A DNA stretch of 64,000 bases from Isochrysis galbana. Lineage: Eukaryota > Haptophyta > Isochrysidales > Isochrysidaceae. Each line of letters opens with the position of its first letter. Positions within the stretch are counted from its first letter, which is position 1. Below the pieces are notes generated by a model, which was not told the DNA's origin, did no database searches, and saw only the letters and a program-made list of their open reading frames with translations. The DNA is taken from the NCBI GenBank assembly GCA_018136815.1, contig CM030940.1:1128113-1192112 (forward strand). Direction: 5' to 3'. Below are positions 50,836 through 59,323 of this stretch, one piece after another. The position numbers were made by a program, and so were the translations under genes.

Positions 50836-53800
50836 GTCGCCGGCGGGGCCCACGTCCGCGCTGTCACCCCGCTACCAGTCCAGGGTAGTGGGCCTGAACG
50901 CCACCCACCAAAAGATCGTATTATGCTACGGCCGAGTACTTCTACGGCCTCCAACCAGTACCCTAAGATTCCGCAAGTTCCAGACAAGCCCTTCCACCTC
51001 CACCCCCCTCTTTCTCCTGCCTCCTCGCCGATTACCCCTATTTCTCCCAATGCCGATAATTCCATCCTGGTTCTCGATATCACGCACGAGTCCTCCAAAC
51101 CAAGTCAACCGTCCCCGCCTCTCTATCAACTCAAGCCGCTGAACCGCTACCCCACGCCACTCCCCAAGCATCAACAGTCCAAGACCTCACGGTCTGCGAA
51201 AATCCAGCCGCCGCAGGCCCAATCCAACCTTCAATCTCTCAAATCAAATTTCGCATGTCCGAGCCACAAAACGTCTCCCGAGTACGAGTCCGAGTCCAAG
51301 TCACGTTCAGAATTGCCCTCTTCGTCTTACGCCACCGCGCGCCCATCTACGAGTCTGAGCCCAGTCCAGTCATCACCGGTATCACCAGTCTCCATCGCTA
51401 CGACGATGGAGGCGCAGTTCTCCGGTTCTTCCCCACTTTCTTTCGAGTCCGAGTCCAAGCCTGTTTTGAGCAAACCCCGTTCTGAGCCATCCGAGTCCGA
51501 GTCCGAGTCCGAGTTTACAATGTCACCGAGCCCTACCACGCGGTCGACCGCAGGATTAACGGAGCTCCAGCCACCCACTGAGCCTCCGACGACCACTCCT
51601 TCCGAGGGAGTGTTCACCTTCGGTCCTCCACGCCCCGAGTCTGAGTCATTTGGAATCTCCGGTCACGTCCAGAATTCCAACCACACCCGAGCCCCGTTTC
51701 ACGAGCCACCGCGTATCGAGTCCAAACACAAGCTGACGCCGAAGCCCTCGACGACAGCCACTGTGTCCTTATCCCAGCCACCGTTTCGAGTCTCGCCGCA
51801 GCCGGCCTGCCACTCCAGCAAGCTGCACGCCGCCGAGCCGATCCCTTCCGTTTCCGTTCCGAGTCCGAGTCCAATCGCACAAGACAATGCATCCCGAGCC
51901 CGCGTAATCAAGCCCGTCACCGAGTCCGAGATTACGGCCGCACCGAGCCAACCGGTGCTGGCCACCGTGCCCCTATCGTCATCACAAGCTTCAGCCTCGT
52001 CCTCACCGACGGTTGCGACGCCAGGGGGCTTCACCTTTGGGCCGGCACCGTCCGTTCCCATTTCGAAAGTGAGCCCTGTTTTCAGTGCCCAGCACGCCAG
52101 AAACGACGAGTCCGAGTCCGAGTACCAATTAACGTCACCGCGGAGTCTGCGGTCGACCACCGGCGTTCCCACGCCACCCCATCAACCGAGAGCCATGGAG
52201 GAGCTGGCACAGCCGTCTCCTAGCCCCTCTGAAGTCGCCGAGTCTTCCGAATTCGAGTCTGAATCCACCGTAATTTCAGCGGTCCATCCACCCGCTAGCC
52301 CGAGCCAAGTCCTCCGAAGAATGCTTCGCATTGCAGAACCTCTTCGGCCACCACCCACGCCAGCCGCTGCCGCAGAGCCACCACCCTGGCCTCAGCCTTC
52401 CCCGCAGCCGGCTTCTACGACAGCCACGTCCCTTCTTTCGCCGGCGCCGACCCCGCCGACGACAGATTGCAACGAAGTCGATGCCTGGCCCGATTCCTCT
52501 CCCGACGTGACCATGGAGAGTGACCACAACTCCCTTGCACGTCGAGGAACGGCCGCCTCCCAAACCGAGCTTCTACGCCCATTGAGCCAGCCCAACCGAG
52601 TCTCTAAGCCATGTCCTTCATGTCTCTCACCGGTGGTCTCGCGGCCGCGGCGTCCGTCGCCGCAATCCGACACCCCACTTCTCCGAGTTTCTTCGTCAAT
52701 CCCGTCCTCTGAGCCCGTCTCCACGTCGTCGATATCCGAGTCTTCTTCTATTCGTCCTACGTCGCCGCGGCCACCGGTCGCAGCCTCCAAGCACTGCCTG
52801 CCTCTCGATACCACTGCCACCGCCATCATGCGCGTGGCAGCGATCAATGCGTCCGCGATCCAGTCCTTCGATTCCTCTCGAAACAACTCCGATGTCGGCA
52901 CCCGCGATGATACCCCGTCACCCGCTCTCCACGCTCTCGCCTCTCTTCGTGCACGAGCGAGCGGCTCTGCGGTGGTATTACCTCGGCACCTCACGGAGGC
53001 AGCCCAAGAGCTCCGCCGGCCGCGCAGTGGCACCTTAGCCTCGCCTGCCGCCGCGCTACCCAAGCACTTCGATGAGCTTTGCGCTGAGCTCACGAAGACA
53101 AGTCAACAAGTCCAAGACGGGCTGACTTTTGGCTGTCACGCCCCACGAGTTCTCGTCGTTGGTGAGACTAGCGGCGTCGTCTCCTCCATGTTCCTACTCG
53201 CCGGAGCTGATGTAGCTACGTGCAATTTGTATCCTTCCGAGATTGACTACGTGCCCCACTTCCAAGGCGACGCGCTTCATGTCCAAAACCTAGGTTGGGA
53301 CCTAGTCATCGCCCACCCGCCCTGCACGTACCTCTCCGCCGTCAGCAGTCAATGGCTCTCCCAAGAACCCGGACGTCGTGCCGCTCTTGAGTCGGCCGCC
53401 CGCGTCTTCAAGTCAATGGCCTCCGCCACTGCTCCGTTTGTAGCGGTTGAGAACCCTCGGATGCATGCGGAAGCTCGCCGTTTAGTCGGGGGGTTGACCC
53501 CGACCCAATTCGTCCAACCCTGGGAGCACGGCACTGGACACCAGAAAGCCACCGGGTTGTACCTCACCAAAGGGCTGCCGCCTCTCCAGCCAACCTGCGT
53601 CGTGGATGGCCGTGAGTCGGCCATGGCTAACCTCTCTCCTTCACCGCACCGTGGCGCCCTTCGCAGCCGCACCTACGTCGGTGTAGCTGGAGCGATGGCG
53701 ACCCATTGGATGCCTGTTCTTCTTCGACATTTGAGCCAACAGGGAGACCAGCCATCGACGAAGAAACTGTCCGCGTTGGAGCTACTCGCTTGCGCGCGGC

Positions 53801-56800
53801 GCAGCCTATCGGACCGGCCTTCCCTTAGCTCGACTGAGGCTACCGCATACGAGCCGTGGTCGGCTCTTCATCGTTATGAGAGGGGGAGGGAATCTAGTGA
53901 AGTTTCTTCCGACCCCGTTGTTTCCCGTCCAGCTACTCCCGAGTCAGACAACCACGAAGACCAAAAAGAAACCCACGATAACCACGACAACGACACGCCA
54001 CTCTACGCCTCCGAATCTACTCTCCACGACCCATTCTCTCCATGGACCGCCCCGCCTCCGGCACGCGCGAGCTCGCCGCGTCCGACGACGCCGACGACTC
54101 TCCGGAAGCGGCGCCAACAATGGCAATCATTCGGAGTGAACGGGGACCAGAAATGGTCCAACGTCACGCTCGAAACCGCTGACGAAATAAGAGCGCAAGC
54201 TCTAGCCGGACGAGGCGCCGACGAGGAATCCGACCTCGCCGCTGCCGTCCGAGCGCCGATCGAGTTCGTGGAAGCCAAAGGCATCCGCGCCGAAGAGCTA
54301 GCCTCATTAGTTCGAAGACCCAAGACAGAAGCCCAAGCTCGTCTCGAGAAAGACTGGGAAAAGATGTCCAACCACCCGAGGCACCCCACCGACAAGAGAG
54401 GCCTGGGATACACTAGTCCCAAGCTATCACCCTGCACCGCTACCAACGAGGACGACGCCTCTAGACCCTCTGCCACGATAGCGGCAGTCGGATTACCCGA
54501 AGAGACGACGATCACCATGACGACGAATTCACCCGAGCAACCACGCTGTCGACCAACCCCGTCCCCGTCCGACACCATCGCACACGTGACCGCGCACCGA
54601 CCGGATAGCGTCGTGGATACCCTACCATCTGCCTACCCAAGGCATTGCCTATATGTTCGAGACCTAGTGGTCTGCCGCTCCGGCGAGGCTACCGGCAAAG
54701 AAGGAGTTATCTTAGCCGACTCCGCTCTCACGGTCAACAGCACCCTCGCTGACACCGGAGCTGGCCCGTCGGTCGTGACCACTTCCCTCTTGTCCAGCCT
54801 ACCCAACGACGCATGCGTCGAGCGGCTGCCACAAGCCGTAGTGACACCGCTTCACGGTCCGGACGGCCTGCCTCTTATCACGCGAGGCAAGGCTCGAATC
54901 GTCTTCTCCGTCGGTGGATTTCTCTTTCGTCATACGTTCATGGTGATTGAAGGCAACCCGATGCTGCTGCTCGGGAACGACTTCTTAGCCACGCACGCCG
55001 CTTCGATTCAGCTCGCCTCCGACAGCGCGGACGGCTCTATCACCCTCGGTGCTCCATCCACGGTGGCTCCTCTTGAGGTTAATGGCAGTCCAAGCCCCGA
55101 CGCTCCGCCGATCTTTCGCGTCTCGACGTCACCGATAGCGGTGGTCCCTGTCAGCATGACTTGTGCACAAGTCTGTCCGACCTCCGCGAACCCAATCACG
55201 ACTGACTTCGTCCGAGGGCCGCAGGCCATCAAAAACGACAACCAGCTAGTCACCGAGCCTCTCTTCAGCACGGCCGATGAGTTTGCCGCCAAAGCGCCGG
55301 CATCATGTGGCTCCGAGTACCTCCTATACACCCACGAACCTATCACGATCCCGGCCTATCATCGGGCAACGTTTCACGTCCGAATTCCGCTAGCTCTTCG
55401 AGAACACGAAGACTGCGCCATGCTCGTGGACCGACTCCCTACGCGTGAAACGATCGATAGCTCTCCTCTCGTCATTCCCCAAGTAGAGAGGTCGAACTCC
55501 GACCACACCATCGCGGTTACGGTGGTCAACACTGACCCCAAACCTCTACACCTTCCGTCGTTCCATCCTGTAGCTTCGCTACAGGTTCGATTCAAAATTC
55601 ACGCTGGAACATATCGCCGCGTCGGGGCCGTTAACTCGCCGGATGTGATTGAGTCGCTCGACGAGGACCAGCGTAAGCTCCTCGAGGCAGCCAAGATCGA
55701 CCCCGAAGGCCGTCTCTCGATGCCCCAACGTGAACAAGTTCGTCGTCTACTGGCCCGACGTATCGCTGCTTTCGCAATTGACCCGACCAACCCGAATCAC
55801 ACTCACGTGATGGAGGTAGAGCTACCGCTCAACCCCGGAGCCGAAGCTCACCGCCACGCACCGTCTAGAGTTGGACGAGAGGGTGAGAAGATCATAGAGG
55901 ACGAAGTTTGCAAGATGGAGTCCGCGGGCATCATTAGGAAATCAAATTCGTCGTGGGCCTCTCGAGTCGTGCTAGTCACTAAGAAGGATGGCTCCGTACG
56001 TTTCTGCGTAGATTATCGCGACGTCAACTCCAAGCTTCGTCTAGAGGACAGCCCTCTTCCCCTCACGGTAGAAGCCATCGACCGATTGTCGTCCGGCCAA
56101 GGCAACCTTGATTCTCTATTCCTTTGCACCCTGGACCTGGCATCTGGTTTCTGGGGTATACCGATCAAAGAGTCCGATAAACATATCACCGCGTTCACTA
56201 CTCATCGCGGCAAGTACGAGTTCAATTACTTGCCTTTTGGTGTTCAATCCGGTCCCTCGTATATGTGCCGCCTCATGGACGCCGTTCTCGGTGGGCTGGC
56301 ATGGGAGATTTGTATGCCATACTTGGATGATGTCGGCGCCTGGTCGACAGGCGTAGGTGACTCGCTGCAGGCCAGGGAAGAGTCGTCATTCCAACAAATG
56401 TTACACCGTCTTGATCTTGTCTTGGAACGTCTCATCTGGGCGGGCCTCACTTGCAAGATGTCGAAATGCGTTTTCTTTGCCACCTCGGCTGAATATCTCG
56501 GCCACGTTGTTTCGCGTGAAGGTCTTCGGATGGATCCCAAGAAAGTGGAAGCCGTCTCGAAAATCGACCCTACCCAAATCAACTCTATCGAAGCCGTCCG
56601 TTCTTTCCTTGGACTGTGCTCGTACTACCGCCGTTTTATACGCCGTTTTGCGATCCGTGCAGCGCCGTTAACCGCTCTCACGCGGAAAGGGTGCGATGTC
56701 CCGGTCGAGTCGCAAACAGAAGCGAGCTCCCCACAAGAACCGCGTTCCGCGCTAGCTGCCGGCGCGCCCCCGCAGGCAATCTCCAAGAGTGAGATCAGCC

Positions 56801-56883
56801 TTGCTCTGACAGACGTTGGCTGTGGTGACCGTGGGGTCATTCATCTTGCATCTTGCGGACAAAGGCATCGGTCACTCGCGTAG
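50836..56883 (+). CDS. Retrotransposon Pol with phage-type cytosine methyltransferase-like domain (truncated)
   Basis: Open in the gag frame straight after the gag TAG; the first ATG is at 50923 (numbering from there, 1,986 residues). Residues 1-730 are Pro/Ser-rich with ESESESESE runs. Residues about 740-940 resemble a C5-cytosine methyltransferase of the bacteriophage type: RVLVVGETSGVVSSMFL, AHPPCTYLSA (catalytic-type PPC at 799-801), VAVENPRM (motif VI-like ENP, 843-845), GTGHQKATGLYLT and RSRTYVGVAGAMATHW. Then an aspartic protease (ADTGAGPSVV, Asp 1277) and a reverse transcriptase (VDYRDVNSK, LDLASGFWGIP, LPFGVQSGPS, YLDD at 1800). The frame ends in foreign sequence: after RRFIRRFAIRAAPLTALTRK comes an 88-bp copy of gag. 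RNase H and integrase are missing, so this copy is defective. Confidence 0.85.
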   Translation, partial: VAGGAHVRAVTPLPVQGSGPERHPPKDRIMLRPSTSTASNQYPKIPQVPDKPFHLHPPLSPASSPITPISPNADNSILVLDITHESSKPSQPSPPLYQLKPLNRYPTPLPKHQQSKTSRSAKIQPPQAQSNLQSLKSNFACPSHKTSPEYESESKSRSELPSSSYATARPSTSLSPVQSSPVSPVSIATTMEAQFSGSSPLSFESESKPVLSKPRSEPSESESESEFTMSPSPTTRSTAGLTELQPPTEPPTTTPSEGVFTFGPPRPESESFGISGHVQNSNHTRAPFHEPPRIESKHKLTPKPSTTATVSLSQPPFRVSPQPACHSSKLHAAEPIPSVSVPSPSPIAQDNASRARVIKPVTESEITAAPSQPVLATVPLSSSQASASSSPTVATPGGFTFGPAPSVPISKVSPVFSAQHARNDESESEYQLTSPRSLRSTTGVPTPPHQPRAMEELAQPSPSPSEVAESSEFESESTVISAVHPPASPSQVLRRMLRIAEPLRPPPTPAAAAEPPPWPQPSPQPASTTATSLLSPAPTPPTTDCNEVDAWPDSSPDVTMESDHNSLARRGTAASQTELLRPLSQPNRVSKPCPSCLSPVVSRPRRPSPQSDTPLLRVSSSIPSSEPVSTSSISESSSIRPTSPRPPVAASKHCLPLDTTATAIMRVAAINASAIQSFDSSRNNSDVGTRDDTPSPALHALASLRARASGSAVVLPRHLTEAAQELRRPRSGTLASPAAALPKHFDELCAELTKTSQQVQDGLTFGCHAPRVLVVGETSGVVSSMFLLAGADVATCNLYPSEIDYVPHFQGDALHVQNLGWDLVIAHPPCTYLSAVSSQWLSQEPGRRAALESAARVFKSMASATAPFVAVENPRMHAEARRLVGGLTPTQFVQPWEHGTGHQKATGLYLTKGLPPLQPTCVVDGRESAMANLSPSPHRGALRSRTYVGVAGAMATHWMPVLLRHLSQQGDQPSTKKLSALELLACARRSLSDRPSLSSTEATAYEPWSALHRYERGRESSEVSSDPVVSRPATPESDNHEDQKETHDNHDNDTPLYASESTLHDPFSPWTAPPPARASSPRPTTPTTLRKRRQQWQSFGVNGDQKWSNVTLETADEIRAQALAGRGADEESDLAAAVRAPIEFVEAKGIRAEELASLVRRPKTEAQARLEKDWEKMSNHPRHPTDKRGLGYTSPKLSPCTATNEDDASRPSATIAAVGLPEETTITMTTNSPEQPRCRPTPSPSDTIAHVTAHRPDSVVDTLPSAYPRHCLYVRDLVVCRSGEATGKEGVILADSALTVNSTLADTGAGPSVVTTSLLSSLPNDACVERLPQAVVTPLHGPDGLPLITRGKARIVFSVGGFLFRHTFMVIEGNPMLLLGNDFLATHAASIQLASDSADGSITLGAPSTVAPLEVNGSPSPDAPPIFRVSTSPIAVVPVSMTCAQVCPTSANPITTDFVRGPQAIKNDNQLVTEPLFSTADEFAAKAPASCGSEYLLYTHEPITIPAYHRATFHVRIPLALREHEDCAMLVDRLPTRETIDSSPLVIPQVERSNSDHTIAVTVVNTDPKPLHLPSFHPVASLQVRFKIHAGTYRRVGAVNSPDVIESLDEDQRKLLEAAKIDPEGRLSMPQREQVRRLLARRIAAFAIDPTNPNHTHVMEVELPLNPGAEAHRHAPSRVGREGEKIIEDEVCKMESAGIIRKSNSSWASRVVLVTKKDGSVRFCVDYRDVNSKLRLEDSPLPLTVEAIDRLSSGQGNLDSLFLCTLDLASGFWGIPIKESDKHITAFTTHRGKYEFNYLPFGVQSGPSYMCRLMDAVLGGLAWEICMPYLDDVGAWSTGVGDSLQAREESSFQQMLHRLDLVLERLIWAGLTCKMSKCVFFATSAEYLGHVVSREGLRMDPKKVEAVSKIDPTQINSIEAVRSFLGLCSYYRRFIRRFAIRAAPLTALTRKGCDVPVESQTEASSPQEPRSALAAGAPPQAISKSEISLALTDVGCGDRGVIHLASCGQRHRSLA
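56724..56811 (+). repeat. 88-bp gag segment duplicated at the pol break
   Basis: Identical to 48099-48186 except for one base. It begins GAGCTCCCCACAAGAACCGC and ends CTTGCTCTGACA, same orientation, and encodes SPQEPRSALAAGA in both. It marks the point where pol loses its expected sequence. Confidence 0.9.
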
Positions 56884-56985
56884 CGAGCGTAACCAAATCT
56901 TCGCCTTCTGCGCGAGTAGTGCAGCGGTCCCACTCGGCCGATGCCGTTTCTTTCGCGAAGCCCTTAGCCTCACTCACATTCACGT
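56837..56985 (-). pseudogene. Inverted Gag fragment of a related element
   Basis: Minus-strand reading gives NVSEAKGFAKETASAEWDRC and LATRVTDAFVRKMQDE, similar to the plus-strand Gag (NVPGFAKDSASMEWDRL and LVRAYVRKMGDAK). The divergence shows a different copy or family. It lies head-on to the truncated pol. Confidence 0.75.
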
Positions 56986-56999
56986 ATCCTTCCCCACTC

Positions 57000-57650
57000 A
57001 AACAGGGAAACACGGCGAATGGAAAAACAAGGAAGAGAAGCCAAGAGGAGAGCGACGATGCGACGGGAGGGGAACGACGGTACGACGGAAGAAATAAATT
57101 TTTTTTCCAACTGGGAAGGTGCTGGTCCGAAGTTTTTTCTTCAGTGAAGGTGCAGGTGAAGGTGAGAGTGCAGGAACTGCAGGTGCAGGTGAAGACACGG
57201 TGAACGGGGCGCGCTGGGCGGCCAGTAGCCCACCAAGGTGGCTGTTGATCGTGCTCCCGTGGGATTGCAAGTTGAGAGCCAAAATTGATCAAGTGGTAGC
57301 GCCTGACTCACCACTGGTTGCCAAATCTGCGACACCACTGACTTCGGGCGCTCGACTGGCGACCTCTACGGGCTCAGCAGCATCCTTGCAGTTTGTCGCT
57401 GCAGCACTCCAGCAACCCCGGGAGTGCGCAACGCTACCCCTTCGCCGTCTGAAGGAGCCTAGGCCCCAGACATGACCATTAATGCAAGCCGGGGCGCTCA
57501 GATGACCCGCCCGCCCGCCCCCGGGCTCTGCCGGGGTCTCTGCAGGGCCTGCTGGGACATCTTCACCTGCGTCTTCACCTGCGTCGGCGTGCGGCATCGG
57601 CCAGCGGCTCAGTGCAGGTGCGCATCTTCCCAGTTGGAATTTTTTTATTA
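57000..57650. other. Retroelement-derived or intergenic sequence
   Basis: No gene recognised. Contains GAGAGCGACGATGCGACGGG, similar to a block at 33130-33150, and AGGTGCAGGTGAAGG-type repeats at 57145-57195. Confidence 0.4.
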
Positions 57651-57654
57651 AGAG

Positions 57655-57990
57655 CCGATGCGATCGACAGTTACAAGGGGAGAATTAGTAGAAGTAAGGA
57701 GGGAATCTACCAGACTTCCCGTGCACTGATGAAAACAAGGGCGCGGGGGTAGGCGGTAGGCTAACCGCTGGGGGAAAACCCACGACGGCGAACACCTGCG
57801 ACGAGAACGAGGACGAGTGCGGGGGGGGGGGGGGACGCGGCAAGGAGCAAGGAGGGACCCAAGCGATCACAAAGCACAAGGACCAGGCCTGGGAATCAGG
57901 ATGCACGGATGCACAGGCTACAAGGAGGCGCAAACAGGCAAGGAGCGAGTGACGAGTTACGAGTTACTAACTCGAGTTACGCGTAGAACG
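57655..57990 (+). repeat. Dispersed repeat, copy 2
   Basis: Counterpart of 33160-33480 with the same ordered blocks. A G-run expansion (57822-57834) and a GGATGCAC duplication (57898-57915) distinguish it. Confidence 0.75.
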
Positions 57991-58870
57991 CCTATCGAGT
58001 AAAGAACGACTTACGAGTAAAGTCAAAGTCAAAGGCCGCGGACGAGGTCGATCGCGAATGCGACAGGCCTGGGCCTAGTGGGGGCTCCCTTGGGCCCTTG
58101 GGGGGGTCTGGGGCCCAAAGCCCAATGGGCACCGAATATGTGCTAGATAGGTGTGCCTTCCGGGGTTTCTACCGCTTTACTTTGGTGTATTTCCTCGATC
58201 CTGACTTTTTTATTTTTACACCCTTAGAAGTTACAATAATGCTTGACCACCCTATCAGATTTTTTGTAGAGCTCTAGTCGGAAAAGTGGTACGAGTATGG
58301 AAGATGGGCTCGAGTGTGGGGCCTCGAGCTGGGAGCTGGCTGCGCTTTTTTAATTTTTTTCATCCGACGTCTAGCTCGGCGCCTGCCTTGCCCCTCCTCA
58401 CCTGTGGTGGGCCCACCGCAGAGAGAGTGAAGAGGAGAGCGGCAGAGGCGCTGTCCTCCCGTTTCTCGCGCGGAGATGTACAACTTTGGGAACGGAGGCC
58501 AAACTCTCTGTTGTGTCGTTGTGTCCCGCCAGGTTTCGGTCGATTTCTGGACTCTCGGAGAGGGGGGGGGGGGGTAAGAAGCTGAATGTGCGCCGCGCGG
58601 ATGCTGGTGTTCTCTTCTTTCCCCTCGGCGCTGACTCCTCTTACCCTCTCCCTCTCGCAGAGACTCTTCCGCACGGCAACTCGGTCCCCGGGCGCCCGCG
58701 GTGTGTGTGTGTGGTGGTGGGGGGGGCCACTCATCTTTGATCTCTTGAAAGGTGAGACCGGATTTCGGTTCTGTAGAGTGAGTGCTCTACGAGTGGCTTA
58801 GAATAGAGCCCCCTGTGTCTCCCTTTCCGTCGGCGCCGAAAGGTGGGGAGGCACAGCAGGCACACAGCAG
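57991..58870. other. Intergenic, no gene recognised
   Basis: Upstream region of the ADP-ribosyltransferase gene. Short overlapping frames only. Confidence 0.4.
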
Positions 58871-58879
58871 CGTGTGTGG

Positions 58880-58883
58880 AGAG

Positions 58884-58939
<56 letters not shown>

Positions 58940-59160
58940 AAGAGGGACGGAGAGAGAGGAGTTGGGGGGGGGTCCAGGCGCGGGAGCAGTGGGCGGCCGG
59001 GCGGGGGGGGGGGGGGGGGGCAGGGGGGGAGAGGCTGGCGGAGCGAGCGGGGGTGAGACGGGGACCAGCAGAGAGAGAGGGGGGAGGGGAGAGGGAAAAG
59101 AGAGAGAGGGAGAGAGAGAATGGGTTAGAGGGAACGAGAGGGAACGAGAGAGAGAGCAAG
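58880..59160 (+). promoter_or_regulatory. (GA)n and purine tract upstream of the ART-ankyrin gene
   Basis: An uninterrupted GA run of about 50 bp (58884-58934), G-runs (59002-59029), then further GAGAGAG stretches to 59160. It ends about 165 bp before the ATG at 59324. Confidence 0.6.
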
Positions 59161-59323
59161 AGGAGCAGAGAGGCCGCCGGCGGAGCAGGGGAGGCTGAGG
59201 AAGTCCAAGGGACGAAGCTTGCGCCGTGCGCCCGTGCGTGCAGGTGCGTTGGTGTGTGCGTGTGTGCGTGTGTGGATCTCTGACGGAGTCCACTCTTGAA
59301 TCTGCCCGCTTCATCCTCTCCCT

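Noticed and set aside
50923-53100. Antisense Gly/Asp/Ser-rich frames opposite the pol N-terminus
   Set aside because: Their composition is the complement of the ESESES and Pro/Ser repeats of Pol; no independent features.
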